From positions 1,736,001-1,800,000 of the forward strand of contig CP121450.1 in the NCBI GenBank assembly GCA_029689965.1: a stretch of 64,000 nt of DNA, given 5' to 3'. Under the pieces are notes generated by a model. That model searched no databases. It had not been told where the DNA came from and saw nothing but the letters and a program-made list of their open reading frames with translations. Source of the stretch: Curtobacterium flaccumfaciens (lineage in GTDB: Bacteria > Actinomycetota > Actinomycetes > Actinomycetales > Microbacteriaceae). The number at the start of each line of letters is the position of its first letter. Within the stretch, counting starts at the first letter, position 1. Made by a program: the position numbers and the translations under genes. Of this stretch, positions 1 to 9,706 are shown one piece after another.

Positions 1-21
1 GACGGCGACCTCGCGAACTCG

Positions 22-540
22 GTGTGGTTGATGAACACGACGGACGGCGAGCGGTACGCGCGGACGCACAGCGCCGAGCCGGACGGGGACGACCAAGCGC
101 GCGATGCCGGGCCGACGACGACCCCGAGCGCGCCCGCGGTCGTCGTGCGCTCCTCGATCGACGAATGGGATGACAAGAACCACGAGCTGCTCGCGGACAA
201 CGTCTTCGAGGAGCTCCGCAACGGCTGGCTCTCGTGGGACAAGGGCATCGAGGACGAAGCGCTCAGGAACATCGCGTGGGGGATCGCTGCCGAGATCGTG
301 TACGCGTTCGACGTTCGGTGGTCGCCGGACTGGGTCGTCGAGGGCCATCCGCACCGGTGGCACGACGACGGTTGGCACGCCCGGTGCAACGACTGCCTCG
401 ACGAGAGTCCCGCCGAGCCCGACGAGGCAGTGGCGTACGCCTGGTTCGCAGACCACCGTCCCGTTGCGCACGGCGACACCGCACCGCCGTTCCGACCATC
501 ACCGCCACCGATCGCCGTCCCGATGGCGGATGCAGACTGA
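22..540 (+). CDS. Hypothetical protein, possibly 5'-truncated
   Basis: I do not recognise this protein (172 aa from GTG at 22; an ATG at 31 is also in frame, and the true start may lie before the window). The first 50 residues are charged and low in complexity. The rest looks folded, with several Trp residues and a CNDC pair near residue 124 that could bind a metal or be chance. It converges with the GNAT gene and only 8 bp separate the two stop codons. No signal peptide or membrane segment is visible. Function unknown. Confidence 0.5.
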   Translation: MWLMNTTDGERYARTHSAEPDGDDQARDAGPTTTPSAPAVVVRSSIDEWDDKNHELLADNVFEELRNGWLSWDKGIEDEALRNIAWGIAAEIVYAFDVRWSPDWVVEGHPHRWHDDGWHARCNDCLDESPAEPDEAVAYAWFADHRPVAHGDTAPPFRPSPPPIAVPMADAD

Positions 541-548
541 CGATCGCG

Positions 549-1067
549 TCAGGCGAGGGGCAGGCGCATCAGCGTCAGGTCGAGCCACCGGTCGAACTTC
601 CGTCCGACCTCGGGCACGACGGCCACGGTGGTGAAGCCGAGCCGCTCGTGCAGGGCGATCGACCCCGTGTTGGTGCTGCAGATCCCAGCGATCATCACAT
701 GCCGCCCCTCGGCCGTCGCACGCTCGACCAGGGCGCCCATCAGGGTCGTGGCGATGCCCCGTCCGCGGAACGCCTCGACGACGTAGACGCTGTGCTCGAC
801 GGTCAGCCGGTACCCCTGGTGCGGCCGCCACTGCGAGTACGTGGCGTACCCGGCGACCCTCCCGTCGACCTCGGCGACGATGACCGGGTAGCCGTCGGCT
901 TGGCGATCGGCGAGCCAACCGTCGAAGTACGAGCGCGGGTGTGGGTCCTCCTGCCAGATGGCGGTGGAGTGCAGGACAGCGTCGACGTGCAGCGCGTGCA
1001 CGACGTCAAGGTCGGCGGGCGTGCAGTCGCGGACCACGACGCCGTTCGTCGCATATGCTGTCGTCAT
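549..1067 (-). CDS. GNAT-family N-acetyltransferase (phosphinothricin acetyltransferase-like)
   Basis: The 172 aa protein has the GNAT fold signature. Motif A, with the acetyl-CoA pyrophosphate loop (FRGRGIATTLM), lies near residues 98-108 and is preceded by the SVYV strand; a C-terminal LGFTTVAVVPEVGRKFDRWLDL segment resembles the Pat/Bar/YncA branch, which acetylates small amines such as phosphinothricin or methionine derivatives. The exact substrate cannot be read. The reading frame is intact. The ATG at 1067 overlaps the ATG of the divergent XRE gene, and a TACGAT -10 box at 1075-1080 sits 7 nt upstream, so the mRNA is probably leaderless. The adjacent regulator may control it. Confidence 0.85.
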   Translation of the reverse strand: MTTAYATNGVVVRDCTPADLDVVHALHVDAVLHSTAIWQEDPHPRSYFDGWLADRQADGYPVIVAEVDGRVAGYATYSQWRPHQGYRLTVEHSVYVVEAFRGRGIATTLMGALVERATAEGRHVMIAGICSTNTGSIALHERLGFTTVAVVPEVGRKFDRWLDLTLMRLPLA

Positions 1068-1080
1068 GTCTCACATCGTA
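1054..1080. promoter_or_regulatory. Interlocked divergent leaderless promoters
   Basis: On the plus strand TATGCT (1054-1059) lies 6 nt before the XRE ATG at 1066. On the minus strand TACGAT (1080-1075) lies 7 nt before the GNAT ATG at 1067. The start codons share the tetranucleotide CATG at 1065-1068, so each promoter lies inside the other gene's first codons. No -35 box of note is visible on either side. Confidence 0.65.
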
Positions 1081-1695
1081 GACGCACCTGTGGTGGGAGC
1101 GGAACCCGAGGACGACGCCGACCAGCAACGACTCGGCGAACGCCTGCAGCGCCTCCGCACCGAGCGGAAGTGGAGCCTCACCGAGCTCGCGGAGGAGTCC
1201 GGCGTATCCCGGGCCATGATCAACCGCGTCGAGCGCGGGGTGTCCAGCCCGACGGCGACCGTCCTCGGCCGCCTGTCGGGAGCGTTCGGGCTCACGATCT
1301 CAAAGCTCCTCGACGAGGCGCTCGACCACGAGGTGCCTCGGGGAGCCGATCCCGACGAGGCGCGCGGCGTCCAGCGCGGGGCGACCGCCGACTCCTGGAC
1401 CGATCCCGACACCGGGTACCGGCGCCGTCCCGTCTCGAGTGCGGCGTTCCCCGCGGACGTGACCGAGGTGCGCCTCCCGGCCGGCCGCGAAGTGGCCTAC
1501 CCGGCGTCCGCGTACGCGTTCCTGCGGCACTGCATCTGGGTGGTCGACGGCGTGCTCGAGATCGTCGTCGGCGGCGAGCCGACGCGGCTCGCCGCGGGGG
1601 ACCGGATCGAGCTCGGCGAGCCGGCGGACGTCGTGTACCGCAATCCGGGTGAGGACCCCACGCGGTACGTGGTCGTCGTGGTCCGCGGCCAGTGA
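1066..1695 (+). CDS. XRE-family regulator with C-terminal cupin domain
   Basis: The 209 aa protein has an N-terminal helix-turn-helix of the Xre/Cro type (residues about 22-75, with SLTELAEESGVSRAMINRVE) and a C-terminal cupin-like sensor (about 125-205, ending in a GDRIEL...NPGEDPTRYVVVV strand pattern). This architecture is typical of SutR/PuuR-like regulators of amino-acid, amine or sulfur metabolism. The frame could be opened upstream to 958, but ATG 1066 is chosen because an ideal -10 box lies 6 nt before it. It probably regulates itself and the divergent acetyltransferase through the shared promoter region. Confidence 0.85.
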   Translation: MSHIVDAPVVGAEPEDDADQQRLGERLQRLRTERKWSLTELAEESGVSRAMINRVERGVSSPTATVLGRLSGAFGLTISKLLDEALDHEVPRGADPDEARGVQRGATADSWTDPDTGYRRRPVSSAAFPADVTEVRLPAGREVAYPASAYAFLRHCIWVVDGVLEIVVGGEPTRLAAGDRIELGEPADVVYRNPGEDPTRYVVVVVRGQ

Positions 1696-1727
1696 CGCGA
1701 GCGTCCGGACCGGCTCCCGCGCGGGAA

Positions 1728-1733
1728 TAGGAT
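1728..1733 (+). promoter_or_regulatory. -10 box of a leaderless rpiB transcript
   Basis: TAGGAT lies 7 nt upstream of the rpiB ATG at 1741, and no Shine-Dalgarno sequence is present. Confidence 0.6.
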
Positions 1734-1740
1734 CGGTCCC

Positions 1741-2228
1741 ATGCGCATCCACCTCGGAACGGACCACGCCGGCCTCGAGTTCAACAAGACCCTCGCGACG
1801 CACCTCACCGAAGCAGGGCACGAGGTGGTGGACCACGGTCCGACCGAGTACGACGCGCTCGACGACTACCCCTCGTTCTGCATCAACGCCGCCCACGCCG
1901 TCGTGGTGGACCAGCGCGCGGGCGTCGAGGCCCTCGGCGTCGTGTTCGGTGGTTCCGGCAACGGGGAGCAGATCGCGGCGAACAAGGTCGAGGGCATCCG
2001 TGCGGCGCTCGTGTGGAACGAGTCCACCGCGCTCCTCGCTCGGCAGCACAACGACGCCAACGTCATCTCGATCGGCGCGCGCCAGCACGCCGAGGAAGAA
2101 GCGATCCGCTTCGTGGACCTCTTCATCGCCGAGCCGTTCTCCGGCGAGGAGCGCCACGCCCGCCGAATCGCCCAGCTCGCCGAGTACGAGACGACGGGCG
2201 CATCGCCGGCAAGCAGGTCGACCAGTAG
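1741..2228 (+). CDS. rpiB: Ribose-5-phosphate isomerase B
   Basis: It interconverts ribose 5-phosphate and ribulose 5-phosphate in the non-oxidative pentose phosphate pathway. The N-terminal GTDHAG motif and the GGSGNGEQIAANKVEG loop are hallmarks of actinobacterial RpiB, and the length of about 162 aa is normal. A one-base loss near 2198-2202 breaks the frame just before the conserved IAGKQVDQ tail; restoring it ends the gene at the TAG at 2226-2228. The uncorrected frame runs on to 2388 with no resemblance to the family. The gene lies 28 bp upstream of the Nei-type glycosylase gene and may be cotranscribed with it. Confidence 0.93.
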
Positions 2229-2255
2229 GTCAGCGTTACCGAGTAGACAAGAGCA

Positions 2256-3184
2256 ATGCCCGAGGGTCACTCCGTCCACCGCATCGCCAACCAGTTCTCC
2301 CGGCACTTCGTCGGCAAGCGCTGCGAGGTGTCCAGCCCGCAGGGGCGCTTCGCCGCCGGGGCCACACAGCTCGACGGCAGGACGATGATCGCCGCGCGCG
2401 CGGTCGCGAAGCAGATGTTCCTCGAGTTCGAGGGGACCTGTTCCTCCGCGTGCACCTCGGCCTGTACGGGGCGTGGGACTTCGCGGGCGACCTCTCGACC
2501 GCCACCGCCCTGTCGTCCGACGCCGACGGTGAGGAGTCCCTGACCTCGATCGGGGCACCGCGGCTCGCCCGGTACCGGATGGCCGAGCAGGAGAAGGTCG
2601 AGGACCCGATCGAGTCCTTCCCGCCGGACCCCGTCGGCCAGGTGCGGGTGCGGATCCTCACCGAGGACACCGTCGCCGACCTCCGCGGGCCGACCGCCTG
2701 CGTCGTGGAGACCCCGGCCGAGGTGCAGCAGGCGCTCGACAAGCTCGGCCCTGATCCGATCAACGACGACGGACCGGAGGCCGAGAAGACCTTCGTCGAC
2801 AACGTCCGGAAGCGCAACGTCGCGATCGGCCAGCTGCTGATGGACCAGTCGGTGGTGGCCGGGATCGGCAACATCTACCGCGCCGAACTGCTGTTCCGGC
2901 AGCGCATCGACCCGTACAAGCCTGGCAAGGAGATCACCGTCAAGCAGGCGAAGGCACTGTGGGCGGACTGGTCGAAGCTCCTGCACGACGGCGTCCGCGA
3001 CGGCCTGATGCTCACCATGGACGGCCTGTCCGAGGCGGAGCTGAAGAAGGCGAAGCGCTCCCGGAAGGACCGCCACTGGGTGTACCACCGCGAAGGGGAG
3101 CCCTGCCGGGTCTGCGGCACGGAGATCCGGATGGCGGACATGGCCGGCCGCAAGCTCTACTGGTGCCCGAAGGACCAGCAGTAG
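2256..3184 (+). CDS. Fpg/Nei-family DNA glycosylase (endonuclease VIII-like)
   Basis: This base-excision repair enzyme has DNA glycosylase and AP-lyase activities. Pro2-Glu3 of the PEGHSVHR N-terminus supply the catalytic nucleophile and acid. The helix-two-turn-helix region (SVVAGIGNIYRAELLF, about 210-225) and a C-terminal zinc finger (CRVC ... WCPKDQQ, about 285-309) complete the family layout. The length is 309 aa once a G is restored in the run at 2432-2435, where the frame breaks between LEFEG and LFLRVHLG. PEGH rather than PELPEV at the start points to Nei/Nei2 rather than MutM. It follows rpiB closely. Confidence 0.9.
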
Positions 3185-3382
3185 CGTCACGAGACACCGC
3201 GAGCGCTGCGAAACGCCGTACGCCCGGCGCGCGGTGCGACACCGGAGAAGCGGCGAGACGACGCGCCCTGGCCGAGACGCCGCCCGATCTGGCGGTGTCT
3301 CGCGGGGCGGGCGGCGCGTCGCGCGGTGGCCTGTGTCTCGCGAAACGAGCGCAGGCAGAAGGACCAGAAACAGCCGAGGAGC
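3185..3382. repeat. Intergenic palindrome-rich region (GAGACACCG / CGGTGTCTC family)
   Basis: No gene is seen. The stretch between two convergent genes holds inverted copies of a short word: CGAGACACCGCGAG near 3189, CGGTGTCTCGCGGG near 3292 and TGTGTCTCGCGAAACG near 3331. It probably forms a bidirectional terminator. Confidence 0.5.
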
Positions 3383-4881
3383 TCACACCTCCCGGTACGT
3401 GAACCGCCCCTCGACCGTGGTCGCGAGCACCTGCATCGACCGCAGCGACGTCGACGACGACGCGAGCGGATCGTCGGACACCAGCACCAGGTCCGCGACG
3501 TCCCCGACGGCGACCCCGACCCGACCGTCGGTCGAGCCCCGCCACGCGCTCAGCGCCGAGAGACGTTCCGACGGATGCCACGCCGGTCGGCCGTCCCGGT
3601 CCCGCCCGACGGCCGCGGCCATCGACACCCACGGGTCCAGCGGTGCGACCGGGGCGTCCGACCCGAGCAGCAGCCGGGCTCCGGCACGGTCGAGCGACGC
3701 GAACGCGAACGCCCGGTCGGTGCTGCCCGCCCAGTAGCGGTCCGCGATGTCCCGGTCGTCCATGGCGTGCTCGGGCTGGACGGACGCCGCGACGCCGAGC
3801 CGCGCGAACCGTTCGAAGTCGTCGTCGGCCAGGAGCTGTGCGTGCTCGATGGTGCCACGGGTCCCGACCGTCTCGAAGACGTCGAGCGCGAGGGTGTTCG
3901 CCCGGTCCCCGATCGCGTGGACCGCGGGCACGAGTCCGGCGTCGACCGCCCGGCGGACCATCGGAACCACGTCTTCCAGCGGCCAGGTGAGCACACCGCG
4001 GCCACCGACCTCGCCGTACGCGTCGACGACCGCAGCGGTGCGCGTGCCGAGGGACCCGTCGGTGATCACCTTGAACGGCCCCATGGCGAGGAGACCGCGG
4101 GTCCCGGGGACGACGTCACCGGTGCGGAGCGCTCGTGCGAGCACCGCGTCGAGCTCGACCGGGTAGACGCCGGACGACGCCCGGAGAGCGTCCGTCCGGC
4201 CTGGATCCGCCGGGTCCACCGATCGAGTCCGAACCGCATCTCGAGGTCGACGATGCGGGTCAGCCCTCGGGCGCTCGCCGCCTCGACGGCGTCGGCGACG
4301 TACCCGTCGAGCACGTCGTCCGGCACGACGGAGAGCGCACCGGTGACGTCGAAGGCGTCCTGCTCGCGCAGGACCCCGTCCTCGCCGGCGACGAGCGGCC
4401 GGCCGACGAGCCCGGAGAAGTGCGCGAGGGCCGCGGCGTTGCACCAGACGGCGTGCAGGTCGCCGCTGATGACGACGGTCGGGAGGCCCGGCGCGGCCCG
4501 GTCGAGCAGCTCACGTCGCGCAGGGCGGGGCCACATCCCGTCGCGGTAGCCGTGTCCGATCAGCACGCGGTCGGCGACGCCGGTGCGCGCGACCTCGGCG
4601 AGGAGATCGGCAGTCGCCTCGGCGGAGTCGCAGCCGGAGACGTCGACGCGTCGGCGGACGAGGGCCCACTGGTCGAAGTGCACGTGGTGGTCGACCAGGC
4701 CGGGTGCGAGCCAGGCACCCGCTGCCTCGAGCACGTCGGTGTCCGGGCCGGCCGCGTCCAACGTGCCGGCCGGCGCGATCTCAGCGACGCGACCGTCGAC
4801 GATGCGGACGTCGGCCGGGGCTCCGGACGTGCCCACCCGCCGGACGGTGCGCAGCAGGGTCTCGCTCCTCCCCACCGTCAC
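3383..4881 (-). CDS. Amidohydrolase family 3 protein (YtcJ-like)
   Basis: A metal-dependent amidohydrolase of about 499 aa. The HxH metal motif (DHHVHFDQ, about residues 62-69) follows an N-terminal beta-sandwich; later segments match the family, including the VISGDLHAVWCNAAAL stretch, KVITDGSLGTRTA, VHAIGDRAN and LLLGSDAPV near the C-terminus. Substrate unknown; relatives act on formamides and N-acyl amines. A one-base loss near 4190-4200 splits it (RRIQAGRT joins DALRASSG). The start is set at GTG 4881 because this gives a GTGA overlap with the paiB-like stop, implying translational coupling. The stop lies at 3383 in a convergent arrangement with the glycosylase. Confidence 0.85.
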
Positions 4882-5573
4882 GTCCGGTCCGCCGCTGGCG
4901 CGTCGGCCCGGGGCCGACGGCGTGGGCCCGGCGCCTCCAGGCCGTCGCCACGCGCAGCGTGTGCTCGCTCCATCTCGTCGGCGAGCGCCGGCGACGCGTA
5001 GGGGCCGTCCCCGCGGAGGCCCGCGATGATGCGCTCCACCACCTCGGGTGCCTTGTTCTGCGAGAGCTTCGCGCGGGCGTCGAACCGGGTGACGCGGATG
5101 CGGATGCCGACGGTGCCCTTCGCCATCCTGCGGGCGGTCTCCTCGTCGACCTGCAACGACACGGGCGACGGCATGACCCGTTCGAAGTGGTCGACGAGCT
5201 CGCCGAGGACGCGGAAGTTCTCCTCGTCGGACAGGATCTCCGGCGTGCCCCAGCAGTGCGCCGTGACGTGGTTCCACGTCGGCACGAACTGCTCGGGCGG
5301 GTACCAGGCGGGGGAGACGTAGCCGTGCGGACCCTGGAAGACGACGAGCACCTCGTGCTGTCCGAGCTCGTGCGCGACCTCGTCGGGGCGTCCCACGTGG
5401 GAGACGAGGACGATCTCGTCGACGTCGGTGTGCGACGTGTCGAGCAGGAACGGGTAGTGCGACGCGACGAGGCCCGCGTCGGTGCGGGACACGATCGTGG
5501 CCCACGGGTGGCCGTCGATCAGGCGCTTCACCTCGTCGACGTCCGTCATGAGGAAGTGCGGTGTGTGTCGCAT
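4878..5573 (-). CDS. PaiB-family FMN-binding protein
   Basis: The 231 aa protein matches PaiB: N-terminal MRHTPHF, the WATIVS strand, ASHYPFLLD, the GPHGYVSPAWY motif and the VPTWNHVTAHCWG motif. PaiB proteins bind flavin; in Bacillus they were described as negative regulators of sporulation and degradative enzymes, but their enzymatic role is unclear. The frame is intact. The tail (DGLEAPGPRRR) is encoded by a copy of the dispersed CTGGAGGC motif at 4931-4943 and is probably dispensable. It is the first gene of a two-gene unit with the amidohydrolase. Confidence 0.85.
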   Translation of the reverse strand: MRHTPHFLMTDVDEVKRLIDGHPWATIVSRTDAGLVASHYPFLLDTSHTDVDEIVLVSHVGRPDEVAHELGQHEVLVVFQGPHGYVSPAWYPPEQFVPTWNHVTAHCWGTPEILSDEENFRVLGELVDHFERVMPSPVSLQVDEETARRMAKGTVGIRIRVTRFDARAKLSQNKAPEVVERIIAGLRGDGPYASPALADEMERAHAARGDGLEAPGPRRRPRADAPAADRT

Positions 5574-5670
5574 GTCCGTCAGGGTGGCACACGTCGTCCG
5601 CGCGGCGCGACACCTGTCGTTACCCGAGTGTTCAGAACGGTAAAAGTTTCAGAGTCGATTGAAAGAACCC

Positions 5671-5700
5671 TTGTGGTGGGCATTCCCGCGGGCCTAGGTT
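5671..5700 (+). promoter_or_regulatory. Probable promoter of the peptide ABC operon
   Basis: TTGTGG (5671-5676) and TAGGTT (5695-5700) are separated by 18 bp. They lie in a comparatively AT-rich patch about 50 bp upstream of the binding-protein ATG, which has an AGGACCGAGGAGC Shine-Dalgarno region. Confidence 0.5.
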
Positions 5701-5751
5701 CCTCGACAACGACGACCGGGCCGGACCCGGACGCAGGACCGAGGAGCAATC

Positions 5752-7345
5752 ATGCGACGCAGGATGATCGCCGCGCTGGCCGCGGCTGCCACGGTGGCGC
5801 TGGCGACAGCGGGCTGTTCGGCGAGCGGCAACGCCGACCAGTCCTCCGGATCGGGCGGCAGCCTGGTCTACGCCACCGGCGAGCCGGACCACCTCACCCC
5901 GGGTCGTCAGACCGTCGCGTTCGACCAGGTGCAGAGCCTGTTCGCGCCGCTGACGCAGACCGATGCCAAGGGCAAGCTCCACGACGTCGCGGCGAAGAGC
6001 GTCGAGTCGAGCGACAACGTCACGTGGACGATCACCCTCCGCGACGGCTGGAAGTTCCAGAACGGCGAGACCGTCACGCCGGAGAAGCTACGTCAAGGCC
6101 TGGAACCAGACCGCGTACGGCCCGAACGCGTGGGAGAACAGCGGCCAGCTCGCGTCGATCGTCGGGTACTCGGACCTCAACCCGGCGAAGGGCACCCCGA
6201 AGACGAAGGAGATGTCGGGTCTGAAGGTCACCGGTGACGACACCTTCACGGTCACCCTCACCCACGCGGACAGCCAGTTCCCGCTCCAGCTCAGCCAGGC
6301 GCAGACCGCGTTCTACCCCATGCCCGAGGCGGCGTACGAGGACCTCAAGGCGTACGACAAGAAGCCCATCGGCAACGGTCCGTACGAGATGAAGGACGCG
6401 TGGAAGGCGAACCAGGAGTTCACCGTCACGGCGTGGAAGGGCTACCAGGGCACGAAGCCCACGACGAAGGACGTCACGTTCCGCAGCTACTCGGACATGA
6501 ACACCGCCTACACCGACGTCCTCGCCGGCAACGCCGACGTGCTGTTCCTGCCGGCGGACAAGATGACGAGTGCCAAGGCCGACTTCGGCGACAAGCTGCA
6601 CTCGTTCGACGCCCCCGGCATCGACTACATCGGCTTCCCGCTCTGGGACGAGCGGTACTCGAACGCCGACGTCCGTCGTGCGATCTCGATGTCGATCAAC
6701 CGCAAGCAGGTGAACAAGGCGATCTACGGCGGCCTGTACGAGCCCGCGACCGCGCTCACCCCGCCGTCGATGTCCGGCACGCAGGAGGGCATCTGCGGCG
6801 ACGCCTGCGAGTTCGACCCGGCAGCGGCCAAGCAGCTCCTCGCGAAGGCCGGCGGGTTCGACGGCACGATTACCCTCGTGTACCCGGGCGGCAACGGCCT
6901 GGACTCGCTGTACCAGGCGTACGCGAACCAGATCCGGCAGAACCTCGGGGTCGACGCCGAGGCGAAGGCCACCACCGACTGGGCGTCGTACTACTCGGAG
7001 CTCACCGACAAGAAGATCCAGGGCCCGCACTTCGGACGCTGGGGCGCGCTGTACATCAGCCAGCAGAACACGCTCCGCGCTCTCTTCACCACGGCCGGCG
7101 GGTGCTCGCCGTGCACCGGGTACTACCAGTCCGACAAGGTCGACTCGCTGCTCGCGAAGGCCGACTCCGCGGGGTCGCAGTCCGAGGCGAACGACTTCTA
7201 CACGCAGACCCAGCGGGCGGTGCTCGAGGACTTCCCGATCGTCCCGACGTTCTTCGACAAGTACTCGTACGTGACGAGCGACAAGATCGCGAAGCTCCCG
7301 GCCGTCGCCGGCAGCCCGGTCGTGTCGCAGATCGCCGTGCAGTGA
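5752..7345 (+). CDS. Peptide ABC transporter substrate-binding lipoprotein (SBP family 5)
   Basis: Extracytoplasmic solute receptor of a Dpp/Opp-type importer, about 530 aa. The N-terminus is a lipoprotein signal peptide with lipobox ATAGCS (Cys near 22). The body shows the family-5 pattern (LRDGWKFQNGETVT, YGPNAWENS, PIGNGPYEM, NADVRRAISMSINR, AKQLLAKAGG). A break at 6086-6090 (AGCTAC, one base too many or two too few) separates VTPEK from YVKAWNQTAYG. It heads an operon with an M14 peptidase, two permeases, a serine hydrolase, a MarR-like regulator and a double ATPase. Peptide specificity is inferred from family only. Confidence 0.92.
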
Positions 7346-7362
7346 GGACAGGGCTCCACCGC

Positions 7363-8765
7363 ATGGACCAGCGCACCATCCTCCGCCTCGTCGCCGAGGT
7401 CCCCGACCGCGACGGCTTCCCGCTCGTCGACGACCTGCACGCCCGGTTCGACGCGCTCGCCGCGGCCCACCCCGAGCGGGTCACGGTCACCCGGATCGGC
7501 ACCAGCCGGCTCGGCGAACCGCTCCACGCCTACCGGATCGGGTCCGGGTCGCACGCCGCCGTCATCGTGGGCGGCGTGCACCCGAACGAGCCGATCGGCT
7601 CGTGGACGGCGCTGCACCTGGCGACGTGGCTGCTCGACGACCCGGAGACGTCCGCCACGCTCGACACCACCTGGCACATCGTCCCGACGATCGATCCGGA
7701 CGGCATGCGGCTCAACGAGGCGTGGTTCCACCACCCGCACGACCGGGTCTTCTACTCGCGGCACTTCTACCGGCCGGCGCCGGACAGCCAGGTGGAGTGG
7801 ACGTTCCCGAACCAGTACCGGTCGGTGTACTTCGACCAGGTGCTGCCGGAGACGCTCGCGTTCATGCGGCTCATCGACGACACCCGGCCCGACCTCCTCG
7901 TGTCGCTGCACAACGGCGAGATGGGCGGCGTGTACTACTACCTCTCCGAGGACCTGCCCGACGTCGTCGACACCCTGCACGCCGTGCCCGCAGCACTCGG
8001 GCTGCCGCTCGACACCGGGGAACCCGAGTCGCCGTACCTGCGCGAGCTCGCCCCGCGGTGTTCGCGATGGACGGCATCGAGACCGCGTACGACTACCTCG
8101 AGGGCCTCGGCGTCGAGCCCGGCGAGCACATCCACGGGGCGTCCAGCGCGTCCTGGGCGATGCGGCACGGCGCGCTGTGCATGGTCGCCGAGCTGCCGTA
8201 CTGGAGCCATCCGGACGCCGATGACCAGACCCCGACGACGGAGTCCTACGCGGACCTGCTCCGCCGGTGCGCGGACGACCTCGGCACGTCGGGGGTCGAG
8301 CTGCAGGCGATCCTCGACGAGGCGTCGCCGCTGCTCACCATCGAGACACCGTTCCTCGAGGGTTCCCGCGCCTTCATCCCGATGCTCGTGTCCATGCCGG
8401 AGACCGACCGCGCGCGTGCCGACCGGGAGCCGGCCGACCGGATGGCCACCGTCGCCGAACGCTTCGGGTGCGAGGACCTGGTCCGCTGCTTCCGGCTCCG
8501 GTACGGCGGCATGCTGCTCCGGGCGCTCGAGGCGGAGACCGGGGCCGGCACGGCGCCCGCGCCGCTCCGGCGGCTCCGCGGCCGGCTCGCCGAGCGGTAC
8601 GCGACCTGGCAGGCGGACGCGGCCACGGGCGCGGAACCGATCCCGATCAGCAAGCTGGTAGGGGTGCAGTTCGGGGCGATCCTCGCCTGCGCGAGCCACG
8701 TGTCGGCGCCGACCCGCGCCTCCAGTCCGTCACTGGTCGCCACGAGCGGTACGGGAGGCGCGTGA
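7363..8765 (+). CDS. M14-family zinc carboxypeptidase-like protein
   Basis: The 467 aa protein has the M14 zinc-ligand motif HPNEP (His/Glu near residues 71-74) in VIVGGVHPNE, an IVPTIDPDGMRLNEAWF segment and the distal His in LVSLHNGEMGG. It probably trims peptides or amidated amino acids. It lacks a signal peptide, so it should act in the cytoplasm on imported substrate. A C is missing from the run at 8051-8054, just before VFAMDGIETAYDYL. The C-terminal RASSPSL stretch is encoded by a copy of the dispersed CTGGAGGC motif. Its stop overlaps the permease start (TGATG), so it is part of the dpp-like operon. Confidence 0.82.
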
Positions 8766-9706
8766 TGCGTCCGGCGCTCGCCGTCGGCAGGCGGGTCGGC
8801 GGCCTGGTCATCGTGTTCCTCGGCGTGACCTTCCTCATCTACGCGATGACGTTCGCGCTGCCGGGCGACCCGATCAAGGCGCTCGGCGGGGACCGGCCGC
8901 TCAGCGACTCGGTGGTCCGGGCGCTGCGCGCCGAGTACCACCTCGACCAGCCGCTCTGGCTGCAGTACCTGCAGTACCTCGGCGGGCTGTTCCGCGGCGA
9001 CTTCGGCACCGACTTCAGCGGGCAGTCGGTGGGGGCGCAGATGGCCTCCCGCTGGCCGGTCACGATCACGCTGGCGCTCACCGCGTGGGCGCTCGAGATC
9101 GTGCTCGGCATCGGGCTCGGCGTCGTGTCGGCACTGCGCCGCGGGACCGTCCTCGACAAGACCGTGCTCGTCGGCACGATCGTCGTCGGGGCGATCCCGG
9201 TGTTCGTGCTCGGCGTGGCCCTGCAGCTGGTGTTCTCGGTGCGGTTGCACTGGTTCCCGGTCGCCGGGGCGACGGCGGGCTGGCCGACGGCGTACGTCCT
9301 GCCGGCGCTCGTGATCGCACTGTTCGGGCTCGCGGCGGTGTCGCGGCTGACGAGGACCTCGATGATCGAGACGCTCGACGCCGACTTCGTGCGGACCGCC
9401 CGCGCGAAGGGCCTCGCGCCGGGCCGGATCGTCGGCGTGCACGTGATGCGCAACTCGCTCATCCCGACGGCGACGTACCTGGCGACGGACCTCGGCTACC
9501 TGATGGGCGGCACCGTCATCATCGAGGGCATCTTCAACCTGCCGGGCGTCGGGAACCTGCTGTTCCAGGGGATCCGGTCGCACGAGGGCGCGGTCGTCGT
9601 CGGCATCTCCACCGCCCTCATCCTGGTGTTCCTCGTCACGAGCGTGCTCGTCGACCTGCTGCACGCCGCCCTCGACCCGCGTGTCCGGACGGGAGCCTCC
9701 GCATGA
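8765..9706 (+). CDS. Peptide ABC transporter permease, DppB type
   Basis: A 313 aa inner-membrane permease with six predicted segments. The N-terminal FLIYAMTFALPGDPIKALGG is typical of DppB, and the EAA loop (DADFVRTARAKGLAPGRIVGVHVMRN split over residues about 200-225) contacts the ATPase. The frame is intact. It is translationally coupled at both ends: TGATG with the peptidase and ATGA with the next permease. It pairs with the DppC-type protein to form the translocation pore. Confidence 0.93.
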   Translation: MRPALAVGRRVGGLVIVFLGVTFLIYAMTFALPGDPIKALGGDRPLSDSVVRALRAEYHLDQPLWLQYLQYLGGLFRGDFGTDFSGQSVGAQMASRWPVTITLALTAWALEIVLGIGLGVVSALRRGTVLDKTVLVGTIVVGAIPVFVLGVALQLVFSVRLHWFPVAGATAGWPTAYVLPALVIALFGLAAVSRLTRTSMIETLDADFVRTARAKGLAPGRIVGVHVMRNSLIPTATYLATDLGYLMGGTVIIEGIFNLPGVGNLLFQGIRSHEGAVVVGISTALILVFLVTSVLVDLLHAALDPRVRTGASA

